Shown here one piece after another: positions 46,901-54,834 of a stretch of 64,000 nt of DNA (positions are counted from its first letter, which is position 1; each line of letters begins with the position of its first letter). The notes beneath the pieces are model-generated. The model was not told the origin of the DNA. It searched no databases and saw nothing but the letters and a program-made list of their open reading frames with translations. Both the position numbers and the translations under genes were made by a program. The stretch is taken from the NCBI GenBank assembly GCA_946902875.1, contig OX336343.1, positions 8,979,754 to 9,043,753 on the forward strand, written 5' to 3'. This DNA comes from Nematopogon swammerdamellus. Its lineage: Eukaryota > Arthropoda > Insecta > Lepidoptera > Adelidae.

Positions 46901-47402
46901 AGGCGGGGGGCATAAATCAACTACACATGACCCCCCCCCCCCCCTCCCCCAACTTTCACGTACACATCATGTTGTCTCACCCGTCGGATACTATCGCATT
47001 TATTGGGCTTATGGGATGTCGCTTCATACGAGCGATTCCTATGAACGAATGAATTCAAGAGCGTCATGTGATTATGAACCTCATAACGATGAAATATGAA
47101 CCATTTTGGATGAAATATGGCTCACTTCTTCTGGAGAAGCCGACGCCCATGCCGTGTTAATTTGCTGGCAAGCAAATGTGCTCAGTTTTCGTGACAACAT
47201 ATAAATGTGTGAACACTCACCTTACAAAGGCGAAGCCCCGAGATTCGCGGCTAAAGCGGTCGCGTGGAATATAGATGTCACCGACCTCGCCGCAACGCTC
47301 GAACACGCGGCGCAAATCTTCTGGAGTTGTGCGGTAGGTCAAGTTGTCCACTTTCAGCGACACCATGCCCTCAATACGGGGTGGGGGGCGCCCGTAACTC
47401 AT
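37917..47402 (-). CDS. SC35: SR splicing factor SRSF2/SC35
   Basis: Three coding exons on the minus strand: 47402-47221, 43795-43646 and 38064-37917 (480 nt, 159 residues plus stop); all junctions are GT-AG and in phase (AG|G, AG|C). It starts [12 protein letters not shown]. The RRM spans roughly residues 14-92, with RNP2 (LKVDNL) and RNP1 (RGFAFVRF). A Gly/Arg hinge ([10 protein letters not shown]) and an RS domain ([14 protein letters not shown]..) follow to the end. SRSF2 binds exonic enhancers through the RRM and recruits the spliceosome through the RS domain, in the nucleus. The introns are large (about 5.6 and 3.4 kb) and loaded with mobile elements. A GTGAGT donor 15 nt after the stop (37902) suggests a spliced 3' UTR. 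The start at 47402 is preferred over an upstream in-frame ATG because known SC35 proteins begin MSYGRPP. Confidence 0.96.
38447..38880 (+). mobile_element. LINE 3' fragment (CR1/jockey-like) carrying the SINE-A tail
   Basis: The plus strand reads [20 protein letters not shown], then [14 protein letters not shown] and [16 protein letters not shown] up to a stop near 38692. This is the typical C-terminus of a non-LTR reverse transcriptase (R-G-H-S-x-K-L .. R-V-V-N-x-W-N-x-L-P). After the stop come TAGCAACAGTGACCAAG and GACTGATATGAACACATCAG with a hairpin and A-rich end, nearly the same as the 3' tail of the SINE at 8830-8965. It lies in SC35 intron 2, antisense to the gene. Confidence 0.8.
39097..42827 (+). 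mobile_element. R4/Dong-like non-LTR retrotransposon, apparently intact coding region
   Basis: It is flanked by AAGAAATAACAA at 39085-39096 and 42828-42839, a likely 12-bp target duplication. The 5' side begins with TAATAATAA; Dong-type elements are known to insert in (TAA)n. It contains one long reading frame and a 3' UTR of about 160 bp. It lies in SC35 intron 2, in the opposite orientation to the gene. A deleted relative is at 7262-7722. Confidence 0.82.
39106..42663 (+). CDS. Retrotransposon polyprotein: reverse transcriptase plus restriction-like endonuclease
   Basis: The frame is open from 39106 to the TAG at 42661. The first in-frame ATG is at about 39280, but similarity to the deleted copy extends upstream, so initiation may be non-AUG, as in R2-type elements. 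Counting from 39184: a proline-rich N-terminus with no EN/APE domain; RT blocks [56 protein letters not shown] and the active site FYMDDLKLF (about residue 660); a Zn motif [18 protein letters not shown] (about 964); and a C-terminal restriction-like endonuclease [21 protein letters not shown] (about 1049-1070). One frame with RT followed by CCHC and PD-D-type nuclease defines the R2/R4 group. It would nick target DNA and prime reverse transcription there. No stop or frameshift was seen. Confidence 0.88.
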   Translation, partial: TNDDDGPTTPSRPIHRRRGRRPPPARLGPSGSRTPPTAPATDGVVRRIRWTYEINIKVMTAYYRATQGETVRTAYRPRLLSEFQALESTISVSAQRLSDQVRLILNRHFVDDAVLDQLRLDALPPATATTPARPDAACAPPPPPARARGAAAVATVADVTAATVPTPPSAEEGGDVVGGIVSTQDNEFMRRTLEEAILEYRSAPTNDRPRIPRLPTNKKNLIMVRILDSYLKQYIESSVDLADTHSILYCGAVAACRMARLKFENISRDTRARPTTAPAWQLRIERRIGEARILIGKLYCFRSGNTRPKIMRFVTKAFGGAILSQTQPNFHSLVTERIDDLKQQISAWAQRIRRYRKRVDRYHQNRRFQSDQRWVYRNWEHPNQRPTDTIRPTEQENALFWKNIWSDPVCHVEGEWMRVVQRVCQSIEPMSAINISEEDVGSAIRQALNWKSPGPDGLQNFWLKWFRSCHSRLAVQFQDALDHRVLPEFMTTGVTHLLHKSGSTAEPKNYRPITCLPTIYKLLTSILTHKISIHIKDNNILSVAQNGCRAGSRGTKELLLMDMTVCQQVRRNRKNLSAAWIDYKKAFDSVPHTWLLRILELYKTDTNICQFLGACMEQWSTILRVPGGERTSAADDRIPIRRGIFQGDSLSPLWFCLALNPLSTLLEDSELGYCLRRGGSRISHLFYMDDLKLFAKSDTELMSMMKITEGFSNDIGMEFGLEKCGTIHVERGVIVNSGGIQLSESMNVRALSEDETYKYLGISEALSIRDTDMKQSVKEKFFRRLTKVLNSLLSGGNKIRAYNGWVMPVLVYTFGILRWTQTELDSLDRKVRTLMTKSRMHHPRSSVMRLYIPRKCGGRGMLNAKNLHNREVCNLRQYFLEKTDVCEMHRDVVTSDKGLTPLSMGKENWRKPVVLSTEDRMEVWKGKELHGRYFRSLTGPDVDQLASVHWLRFGDLFGETEGFVFAIQDEVVKTNNYRKHIMKDGTIDICRACHQPGESLRHVISGCSQLANTEYLHRHNLVARIIHQQLALKFNLVGTEVPYYKYNPPPVLENGHVTLYWDRSIITDRTILANRPDIVIVDREARRATLVDIAVPHDGNLVSKEAEKMLKYLDLQHEVTKMWPVDSTIVVPIVVSAHGLIAKSLDDHLERLSLSGWVKGQIQKAALLDTARIVRRFLSLGPDHR
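43011..43141. mobile_element. Near-perfect palindromic MITE
   Basis: AAAAATGTATGAAATAAAAA at the left is mirrored by TTTTTATTTCATACATTTTT at the right, and AACCCTAGAGTTGAAGGCGG by CCGCCTTCAACTCTAGGGTT. The arms are about 52 bp with a loop of about 25 bp. It lies in SC35 intron 2. Transcribed, it would form a long hairpin RNA. Confidence 0.88.
44635..44745 (+). repeat. SINE family A 3' body fragment
   Basis: GAAGCACTGACATGGTACCT, then GTGTTATGGGCTGACATCAC, then GTAAGTTTCCATAAAAAAA. It lies in SC35 intron 1, antisense to the gene. Confidence 0.75.
45098..46619. mobile_element. 1.5-kb element with about 130-bp terminal inverted repeats
   Basis: The left arm 45098-45230 (AGCTAGGGGTCGGGGTGTCA, ACCTATGTAGTAAATAATTC, TAATGACATAGTCGCAAAAT) is mirrored by 46486-46619. 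The interior has no transposase I can recognise and includes GGGCCACCCTGTATA near 45710, which may be the end of another, mariner-like element. It is a non-autonomous DNA transposon or composite in SC35 intron 1. Confidence 0.82.
46062..46359. mobile_element. Nested GC-rich MITE with about 58-bp inverted ends
   Basis: CACAGAGCACGCAACGCCCC at the left is mirrored by GGGGCGTTCCGTGCTCTGTG at the right. The match continues through CGCCCGCGCCCCCTACTAGA and GGCGCCCT. It is 298 bp, inserted inside the element 45098-46619, with ATA directly outside each end as a possible 3-bp duplication. The ends are much richer in GC than the host sequence. Confidence 0.88.
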
Positions 47403-47587
47403 GGTGTGGTGATAGCAGTAAGTATCTGTAGGAAAAGGCACAACAGCACACTACAGGAAACGCGACTATCGCAGCGCGTTCTTTCACGGCGGCGTGCGTA
47501 CGGCGTACGGCGTCCGTCGTCGGCGTGCCACAGATTGATTACAAGTTACTCTATCTATGTTGATTACCGAAATACCGACTGACTGAT

Positions 47588-47590
<3 letters not shown>
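47403..47590 (-). promoter_or_regulatory. Probable SC35 5' UTR and promoter region
   Basis: It is GC-rich, with several CG dinucleotides (GGCGGCGTGCGTACGGCGTA on the plus strand near 47488), between the SC35 start codon and the LINE poly(A) tract at 47591. No TATA box is evident on the minus strand. The assignment rests on position and composition. Confidence 0.45.
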
Positions 47591-47621
<31 letters not shown>

Positions 47622-50600
47622 GCGATCACGCTTTTAGTTTAGCGTATTTAAGCCATAGTCACGTCTTTAGTAGTTGCATCAACAAGATATAAAAAAAAAA
47701 ACATACAGCAGTTTAACATAAAAGCAGAAAAAATTATGAAGTTAACTTAACGCGCGTGCATACTTACGAACCAAGCTAACAATGAGAAGCTTGCGTGCAT
47801 GAAAATAGTAAAAGAACTTATAACTAAACACAATAGTACTATAACAAATATGAAAAAAATTATATACAATCTTCATCATCATTCCCACTTACAATTTTAT
47901 ATTGTTATCAACAATAAATTTAGCTAATAATTTCAAAATTTTAACATTATTAATCAACAGTAAGCAATTAATGTTAGTGGGGAGGGGAACCTTAAGAATT
48001 GATAAAGAAGAGTACAGTGGCGGAGAATTATTATTTAAGGGACAGGAAAAAAAAATATGATTAAGATCTCCCTCTTCCAGACCACATTCGCAAATGGAAG
48101 AGTCGAGAATACGGAGCCTGGCCAGGTGAACTGGAGTACAACAGTGACCGAGCCTAAGTCTGCAGATTACAGAAGTGGCAAATTTCGAGACGTTTAGCTT
48201 ATAGAACCATGGTCGGGCTGGAATATTTGTCTGAAATTGTGCATAATGAGAGCCTTTGTGTTTACTGGATGATTTCCAGACATTAGTCCAAGATTGAGAT
48301 AAATATGTTTGAGAGAGAGAAACCAGATCGTGTGAATAATTGACATAGGGAAATTTATCCCCTCGCACCACAGCCTCCTTAGCAAGGGCATCAGCACGCT
48401 CATTGCCTGCGATGCCACAGTGAGACGGAATCCAAGCCAGGGTGATTTGTTTTTTATTAAGACAATTGAAAATTAAATTCTTTATATTGAAAATTATGGG
48501 ATTATGTAATTTGGAGTAAAAAGGGTTTTGCACTAGGGCCTGTAGAGCACTAAGTGAATCTGTAAATATGATAACTTTTTCTAATTTTTGAAACAGATGC
48601 ACAAATTTTACTGCTTCCAGTAAAGCTGTGCACTCTCCCGTATAGACTGTAGTCTCCGGTGGACATTTAATTATTTGATAAGTATTGCTGGATTTATGAT
48701 ATACAGCAGCCCCTACACTACCTTTCTCTGATAATTTTGAAGCATCTGTAAAGATAAGATCCCAACCTTGCCAATTTTTGGAGATGAGCAAATTAAATAA
48801 TTTATCAGCTTTTTTAGAATCTTTGTCTATACCAAAATTTTTAATTACATCTGGTTTGTATATGACTGCCTCGTATGGAGTCATGAATAGGGGAAGATGA
48901 AGAGATCGTTGCACTGGAGCTCGAAGATAATTAAATTTACGAAAACTACGGACTAGCCTAGTAGCTGGCTTGTTATTCCAGTAGGGTTTTTCAAATGAAA
49001 ATTTTGAAAGAAGTCGTAATTTGGGGATAAGTGGATGATTCGAAATTTGTATGGCCTTAAATAGAAATCTGTCAGCCAGAAACTGACGACGTAAAAACAA
49101 AGGAGGGTCTACACACTCAACCTGAAGGGCGTTGATTGGACTGGATTTCATAGCTCCCGTTATGATGCGGAGGCACTTGGATTGGATACGATCAAGCTTC
49201 TGCATAGCAGATTTGTTTGAAGGTTCCAATATGAAAGTTCCATAATCAAGATGACTCCGTATGATCGCATTGTAAATTAATTTTAATGAAAATGGATGAG
49301 CTCCCCACCACACTCCAGCAAGAGTTCGTAATATGTTAATGTTTTTTTCACATTTTGTAACTATATGTTCAACGTGAGGAGAACCAGACATTTTAGAGTC
49401 TAAAATAACGCCTAAGAATTTGGTCTGATTAGAAGTGGGAATGCGGACATTTTTATAAAATACATCTATTCGAGGAATGAGTCTTTTCCTAGAAAATACT
49501 ACTATGGAACTCTTGGACGCAGATAAGTCTAGTCCATGAGTATCAAGCCACGATGACAAGGAAAAGATGGAACGATTGACTGAGCCAGCAGCCTCCGGAA
49601 TTAATTTATGAGAAGCATAAATAAGTAAATCATCGGCATACTGCAGAACTCGACCAAAGGGATTTATAGCTCTGTCAAGGTCGTGGGTATACAAGTTGTA
49701 TAAAAGGGGACTCAGGACTGAACCTTGGGGCAGACCCTTCCAAACAACTCGGGCATCAGTCACAACCCCTTCAGACCGAAGAACTATGGTTCTCTCAGTA
49801 AGTATATTTAAGATAAAAGAAACAAATTTAACTGGAACTCTGAGATGAATCAATTTCTGTCTGAGAATCGGAAGTAAGACATTGTCATAAGCGGCTGAAA
49901 TGTCCAAAAAGGCAGCGACAATTGATTCATTACGGCTAAATGAAAGACGGATATCCGTACTGAATATGGAAAGACTGTCCATGGTGCTCTTGCCTTTTCT
50001 AAAACCAAATTGGCTTTTGGCCAAAAGGCCTCTATTTTCCAACAGCCACTCCAGCCTGTTCTTCACCAAATGTTCTGTAATCTTTAAGAGAGTGGCTGAA
50101 AGGGCAATAGGACGATAAGATGATCCGTCATTGGGGTCTTTCTGCGGCTTGAGAATGGGAATAATTAATTGTCTTTTCCAATCAACTGGAATTAAACCTG
50201 TCTCAACAATAATGTTAATGATTTGGAGGTAATAGTTAAGTGTGGTATCACTAGCATGCGTAAGGAAAGAATATGGGATACCATCTAAACCAGGCGAAGA
50301 GTCCCTGACATGATCAGTAACTATCTTAAGTTCTCTGAGCAAAAAAGGGGCATCTATGGGAGAACTGGAAGGAGGAGAAGCATATAATAAAGGTAATTCT
50401 TCAAACCGAGGAGCTGATGAAGGAGCTAGTTTATTTAAAAAAGAATCTTTCCATAAATCAGAAGGAGCTTTATAATTTGAGTTTTCAATAAAAGCGGAAC
50501 GGTATCTCTTTACATTCCGCCAGACAAGACTGGATGGAGTAGATGGAGAGATGGATGAACAGAAACGTTTCCAGCCCAAACGTTTTTTTTCCAGAAGAGT

Positions 50601-50741
50601 ACGTTTGGTTTTTGCCTGAGTTTTCTGAAGTTCCAAGTAATTATGCCAAGACATGTCCTGTGCATATTTTCTCTCGCCTTCATTTCGGGAGCGAATCGAT
50701 TCAGTACAGTCGGAATCCCACCAGGGGGGAGACGAGCGGAT
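47591..50741 (-). mobile_element. 5'-truncated non-LTR retrotransposon with RNase H and poly(A) tail
   Basis: Read on the minus strand the element ends in a run of more than 30 A (47591-47622 as T on plus), about 270 bp after the reading frame's stop. The 5' end is lost around 50741, where similarity stops inside the linker between endonuclease and reverse transcriptase. It lies directly upstream of the SC35 promoter in the same orientation as that gene. Confidence 0.88.
47889..50741 (-). CDS. Reverse transcriptase-RNase H polyprotein (I/LOA-like), 5' truncated
   Basis: The frame is open from 50741 to 47889. It begins RSSPPWWDSDCTESIRSRN, the typical PWW-D segment after the missing APE endonuclease. 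From the first Met (50654) it has 921 residues: RT blocks SPGLDGIPYSF, YRPIALSATLLKITE, FLDISAAYDNVLL, KGLPQGSVLSPLLYNLY and the active site QYADDLLIYAS; an RNase H domain with catalytic acids in IFTDASKLS, TGECTALLEAV, IFTDSLSALQAL and GNERADALAKEA; and a C-terminal Zn-like CECGLEEGDLNHIFFSC. RNase H downstream of RT is found in I, LOA and related clades. No internal stop was seen, so the insertion looks young, but without the endonuclease it cannot move on its own. Confidence 0.9.
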   Translation of the reverse strand: MRSSPPWWDSDCTESIRSRNEGERKYAQDMSWHNYLELQKTQAKTKRTLLEKKRLGWKRFCSSISPSTPSSLVWRNVKRYRSAFIENSNYKAPSDLWKDSFLNKLAPSSAPRFEELPLLYASPPSSSPIDAPFLLRELKIVTDHVRDSSPGLDGIPYSFLTHASDTTLNYYLQIINIIVETGLIPVDWKRQLIIPILKPQKDPNDGSSYRPIALSATLLKITEHLVKNRLEWLLENRGLLAKSQFGFRKGKSTMDSLSIFSTDIRLSFSRNESIVAAFLDISAAYDNVLLPILRQKLIHLRVPVKFVSFILNILTERTIVLRSEGVVTDARVVWKGLPQGSVLSPLLYNLYTHDLDRAINPFGRVLQYADDLLIYASHKLIPEAAGSVNRSIFSLSSWLDTHGLDLSASKSSIVVFSRKRLIPRIDVFYKNVRIPTSNQTKFLGVILDSKMSGSPHVEHIVTKCEKNINILRTLAGVWWGAHPFSLKLIYNAIIRSHLDYGTFILEPSNKSAMQKLDRIQSKCLRIITGAMKSSPINALQVECVDPPLFLRRQFLADRFLFKAIQISNHPLIPKLRLLSKFSFEKPYWNNKPATRLVRSFRKFNYLRAPVQRSLHLPLFMTPYEAVIYKPDVIKNFGIDKDSKKADKLFNLLISKNWQGWDLIFTDASKLSEKGSVGAAVYHKSSNTYQIIKCPPETTVYTGECTALLEAVKFVHLFQKLEKVIIFTDSLSALQALVQNPFYSKLHNPIIFNIKNLIFNCLNKKQITLAWIPSHCGIAGNERADALAKEAVVRGDKFPYVNYSHDLVSLSQTYLSQSWTNVWKSSSKHKGSHYAQFQTNIPARPWFYKLNVSKFATSVICRLRLGHCCTPVHLARLRILDSSICECGLEEGDLNHIFFSCPLNNNSPPLYSSLSILKVPLPTNINCLLLINNVKILKLLAKFIVDNNIKL

Positions 50742-51849
50742 TTAAATGGCGGCAGCGGATGCGGTGCGGTGTGGTGTGGTGTGGTGCGAGTGTGACACAG
50801 ACTATATTAGTGTGTGATAAAGTGTTGTATTCTCTTTGGTGTATATCGACACCATACAACCAAAACCCAATAACTTGGCTTTTTAGCGAAACTGAGTTAA
50901 ATATACAGAAATGATTATTTTGAAACGTTCTTTCGACAGATAAAACCCAATTTCTTCTATCACGCGTAATTACAGAGATATGGGTTACCATAATCCAATA
51001 AACCCACAAAATGACACGTATTATTCAATAAAAAACCAATAACCTTAACTTAATGTATGATTTACACAGGCTGTACAGCGAAAACCCAATAAATAAGAAA
51101 TGTTGGATTTTTGTTGTTAATATCAGCTGTCTGTAAATCAAAATGTTATTCTGCTAAAACCAAATAAGATTGATAATGCGATTTTGGTTATATTTTTAGG
51201 GTGTTTTCTTTATTATTTATCTACAACAAAAATCAAATAAGTACAGTCATAGGATTTTCGCTATACTTATGACGGCTGTTAGTTGAATTTTTTCTACCAA
51301 TAAAATCAAATAAATACTATTATAGATTTTTTGCTGTAGTCTTAGAAACCCACTTAATTCATTTAGCTATCACGAAAATCAAATTTAAAAAAAAAACTAA
51401 ATTGAAATGGCCTTTTTTCAATTTAATTATTCGTAATCGTATTCCATATTTATTTCAAATTTTTAGCATATTTTTGCAAATAAAATGGTCTGGAATATAC
51501 ACAAAGATTGCATTTTTGTTGTTAATATCAGCCGTCTGTACATCAAACTGTTATTCTGCTAAAACCAAATAAAATTGATAATGCGATTTTTGCAATATTT
51601 TTAGGCTCTTGTTTTTAATTTATCTAAGTAAAGCAAAAATCATATAAATAGAGTCATGCGATTTTCGCTGTACTTATGACGGTTGTTCGTTGAATTTTTC
51701 TAACAATAAAACGAAATAAATACTATCATAGAATTTTTGCTGTAGTCTTAGAAACCCACTTAATTAATTTATCTATCACGAAAATCACATATTCTCAATC
51801 CAGCATCAGGACAAATTATAGGCGTATTTTGGAAATGGATGCAATAGCT

Positions 51850-53121
51850 CTTTCTTTGTTCCAAAGAAATATCAATGTTCAAAGTGTACATTCTATCTAA
51901 ATGACCAAGGAGACCAAAAGCTGTTGTTAGAATCGAGTCATTCAGAACACTTAAAACGGGTCAAAGAATTCCTTGCAGCAAAGAACACGGATAAAGAAAA
52001 AAGCAACAGAGAACAATCCTTTCTATCCGTCACATTTGATCTGCAATCTGTCCTGCTGATTCCATGCAGCGAAGCTAGTCCACTGTATTACAGTCGGAAA
52101 TTATCTTACAGTGCTTCTTCTTCTTATGTTACAATGCTTATAATCTTACAGTGTATGAAGCATACCTCCCAAACAATGCATTTTGTTTCTCTTGGAGAGA
52201 TAAATGGGAAGAAAGGAAGCTCGGAAATCGGCAGTTGTATCCTGTTTTACTTATAAAACTGCATAGGAAAAAATACAGTTTTCCGATACTGGCTGGCTAT
52301 TTTCCGATTAGCCCGGAACAAATGCATCTATGGAAGAAAAAAATGAGAAAGTAAAGAAAGATGCATACAACGTCAAAGAGTTCAAGTATTGCTACTTTTA
52401 TGATCTGAAAAATATGGCAAGCAATATTATAAACAACAAAAATATTGATATTGAAGGTGAACGTGTCATGTGGATGAAAATAAAAAATATCTAATTCTTA
52501 AAAGGTGCAATAGATCAAATACAACCATAACGATGAATATAAGAGCATAACTTTCAAAATAAGCCAAAAACGTCAAAGGCAATCAGAACAACAAGGAAAG
52601 TTCCAACGGGAAGCCCCAGCACATCAAGTCAGAGCTCCAGTAATCCATTAGTACTTCCAGAATTAATTTTTTTTTTTAAACCCTGACCCTTAAATAGTCA
52701 AAAATAATTTCCGTTTACTTACTTAAAGGAGTCGGGGGACCGGGCAGTAAGTAAACAAAAATTATTTCTGATTTTTTAAGGGTCGGGGGCTTTTATCTTT
52801 GTAATTTAACGTTTATTTCAAGCTTTTAAAAAAACCGTATCCAACTCGGTCCACTTTTTAAGATAATACATTTTTTGTTTACTTAATTACTTGATTAATT
52901 GATGATTGACACCCTCACACACGCACACGTTAAACTTATAACAACCCTCTTTTTCGTCAGGGGTATAATGAAAAAAAAAGGATCTGATAAAACTTTGCAA
53001 GGGCGGTATCACACCTTGTGAATTTCATGGATGGTACGAGAACCTGCCAAAATCTAAAGATGCTATTGATGGTGCACCTGAACCTGCGTTAGGCGAATCG
53101 AGTGATGATGACTCTGACTAA
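51850..53121 (+). pseudogene. Remnant of a transposon protein, frame-shifted
   Basis: Pieces in different frames read: FFVPKKYQCSKCTFYLND up to HLKRVKEFLAAKN, then SVTFDLQSVLLIP (51860-52100); YEAYLPNNAFCFSWRDKW, then PVLLIKLHRKKYSFP (52151-52350); DAYNVKEFKYCYFYDLKN up to a stop near 52494; and KKDLIKLCKGGITPCEFHGW, then YENLPKSKD and an acidic end with a stop at 53121. The order (a TFDLQ-VL block, then DL..LC..YH.WY.NLP and an acidic tail) is like proteins encoded by DNA transposons in many insects. Several frameshifts make it non-functional. A related piece is at 60550-60806. Confidence 0.65.
52677..52793. repeat. Palindrome nested in the decayed transposon
   Basis: ACCCTTAAATAGTCAAAAAT and CGTTTACTTACT at the left are mirrored by AGTAAGTAAAC and ATTTCTGATTTTTTAAGGGT at the right, about 50-bp arms. 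Probably a small foldback insertion. Confidence 0.7.
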
Positions 53122-53797
53122 TAAATAAATTAGGATAAAATGTATGAATACCAATAAATCTGGACCTCTTATTTCTTTCGTTCAGCATTTCGTTATAAAT
53201 TATAGTTGTCGAGTTTCAACCGTAGTATAAATATCTGTAAAGGAACTGTTTCATTGCATTCAAATTATGGCAAAATAAGAGTAATCTTAATTTTTCTTGA
53301 AAGTTACCATACAACTTAATGTATTTGAAACTAAAAGTACTTCAGCGAAAACCCAATAAGTGTGATTTTTCGCCTACCCCGGTACCATTTTTATTTTTTT
53401 ACTTGTTTCTGTTTCACAATTTTCTTGAATTTTTCCAGTGGGCATGTAGAATATGAATGGGTTAAACATAATAAAATAGTTTAAACACATTATATTGTTT
53501 TATTCATGGTCTTCTGGATGTCTAAACTTTCAAATTGAAATATCTCGAAACTAGGTTTTCCTAAGTTATTGGGTTTTGGTTGTATGGTGTCGATATATGG
53601 AAAAAGACTGAAAAAAGTTAGCGGATGAACAAGTTCGTTGGCACTTTGCCGCGTCGTCGTATATATTTTTGAGATTCTCGCGATACGAGAAGAAAACAAC
53701 AGACATTAGAAGTAGACAATAGACAAGGCTTGACAATACTTGAATTAGTTTTGCCTGTCCAGAAAAGGGACGAATAAATTTTAAAAAACGCATCTTC

Positions 53798-54434
53798 TAG
53801 GGTTTGGCACCTGACAGCTCTAGCGGCTCCTGCGGCTCATGCGGCTCCTTTCGGACGAACCAACCCAACCCGATATTCGTTTGGTCGTTTATGTAATTTG
53901 GTGGCTCAGTGGTAAGAGTGTAGGGTTTTTATTTTTCGATCTCGACCGTGGGTTCGTGTCCCTTTTGTCAAAATTTGTTGTGTTTTGTTTTTTTAAGCAA
54001 TGTTAGCAAAAACGACATGCACCGCCTCAACATTAGGTTAGGGTTAAATATAGAGAAGATGCGTCGCGTAACCTAACCTAACCTAGCCTAATGTTGAGGC
54101 GGCGCATGTCATTTTTGTTACGTTTGTATTTCCAAAAATAAAGCTTTCTTAGATGGTTATAAAAAAATAACCATAACCTAATTTTAACACCGTAACATTG
54201 CTTAAAAAAAACAAGACAAAACAAATTTTGACAAAAGGGACACGAACCCATGGTCGAGATTGAAAAAATATAAATCCTACACTCTTATAACACTGAGTCA
54301 GCAAATTACATAAACGACCAAACGAATATCGGATTCAGTTGGTTCGCTTTCGAGCCGAGTCAACCCGAGTGTTTCCGAAAGGAGCGTAGTAGGAGGCGCA
54401 GGATCAGCCAGAGCTGTCAGGTGTCAAACCCTAA
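53798..54434. mobile_element. Foldback element with tRNA-like arms and telomere-like centre
   Basis: TAGGGTTTGGCACCTGACAG is mirrored by CTGTCAGGTGTCAAACCCTA at the other end. Both arms contain a pol III-like unit; the left one has A box TGGCTCAGTGG (53902-53912) and B box GGTTCGTGTCC (53951-53961), and the right one keeps the B box exactly in reverse. The centre holds GCCTCAACATTAGGTTAGGG against CCTAACCTAACCTAGCCTAA..GAGGC, including three CCTAA telomere-type repeats. About 637 bp. Confidence 0.85.
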
Positions 54435-54524
54435 CGTGAACGGGTAAAACGCGAGACGGTCATCTGGCAACACTGTGGAGGCGTTAGTTCCGCTGTCAGC
54501 CACGTTCATTTGAAGCCTTGTCGC

Positions 54525-54690
54525 ACTGTATAGTGCGCGGGACGGATCTCGGCGTGTCGTCACCGCAGCGGGCGACCCGCCACGCGAATACACTATACAA
54601 GTACGGTGCGGGTGCGAGGGAGAACACTGACGAACCGCTGCGGCGGCGCGCCGAGCCGAGATCCGCCCCGCGCATTATACTATTTTTTAT
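54525..54690. repeat. GC-rich inverted repeat
   Basis: TATAGTGCGCGGGACGGATC with TCGGCG at the left is mirrored by CCGAGATCCGCCCCGCGCAT with TATA at the right. About 165 bp in all; likely another foldback MITE just upstream of the gene at 54835. Confidence 0.75.
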
Positions 54691-54834
54691 TTCTATCTAT
54701 GGTTGTTTGTAACCAAGGGGATTCACACTGGCTGGATTGCTATTTGCTAGGATTGTCAAGGGATCAGTAATCTGCGGTCAGAGATCAAATTATTAGCTTT
54801 GCATCAACGGCTTTTTATATGTAACAACCGACAG

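Larger units (their letters stand above)
50842..53597. mobile_element. Decayed DNA transposon with 35-bp inverted ends
   Basis: ATATCGACACCATACAACCA at 50844 is mirrored at 53595, and the match continues through AAACCCAATAACTT. Near-terminal AAAACCCAATAA-type motifs recur inside. It carries the coding remnants at 51850-53121. Length is about 2.75 kb. I cannot place the superfamily with confidence. Confidence 0.75.

Noticed and set aside
54067..54089. Telomere or internal telomeric track
   Set aside because: Only three CCTAA units, inside a foldback element; too short for a telomere.
54518..54712. 64-codon frame beginning near 54518
   Set aside because: Covers a GC-rich inverted repeat (54525-54690) and does not splice in phase to the exon at 54835.
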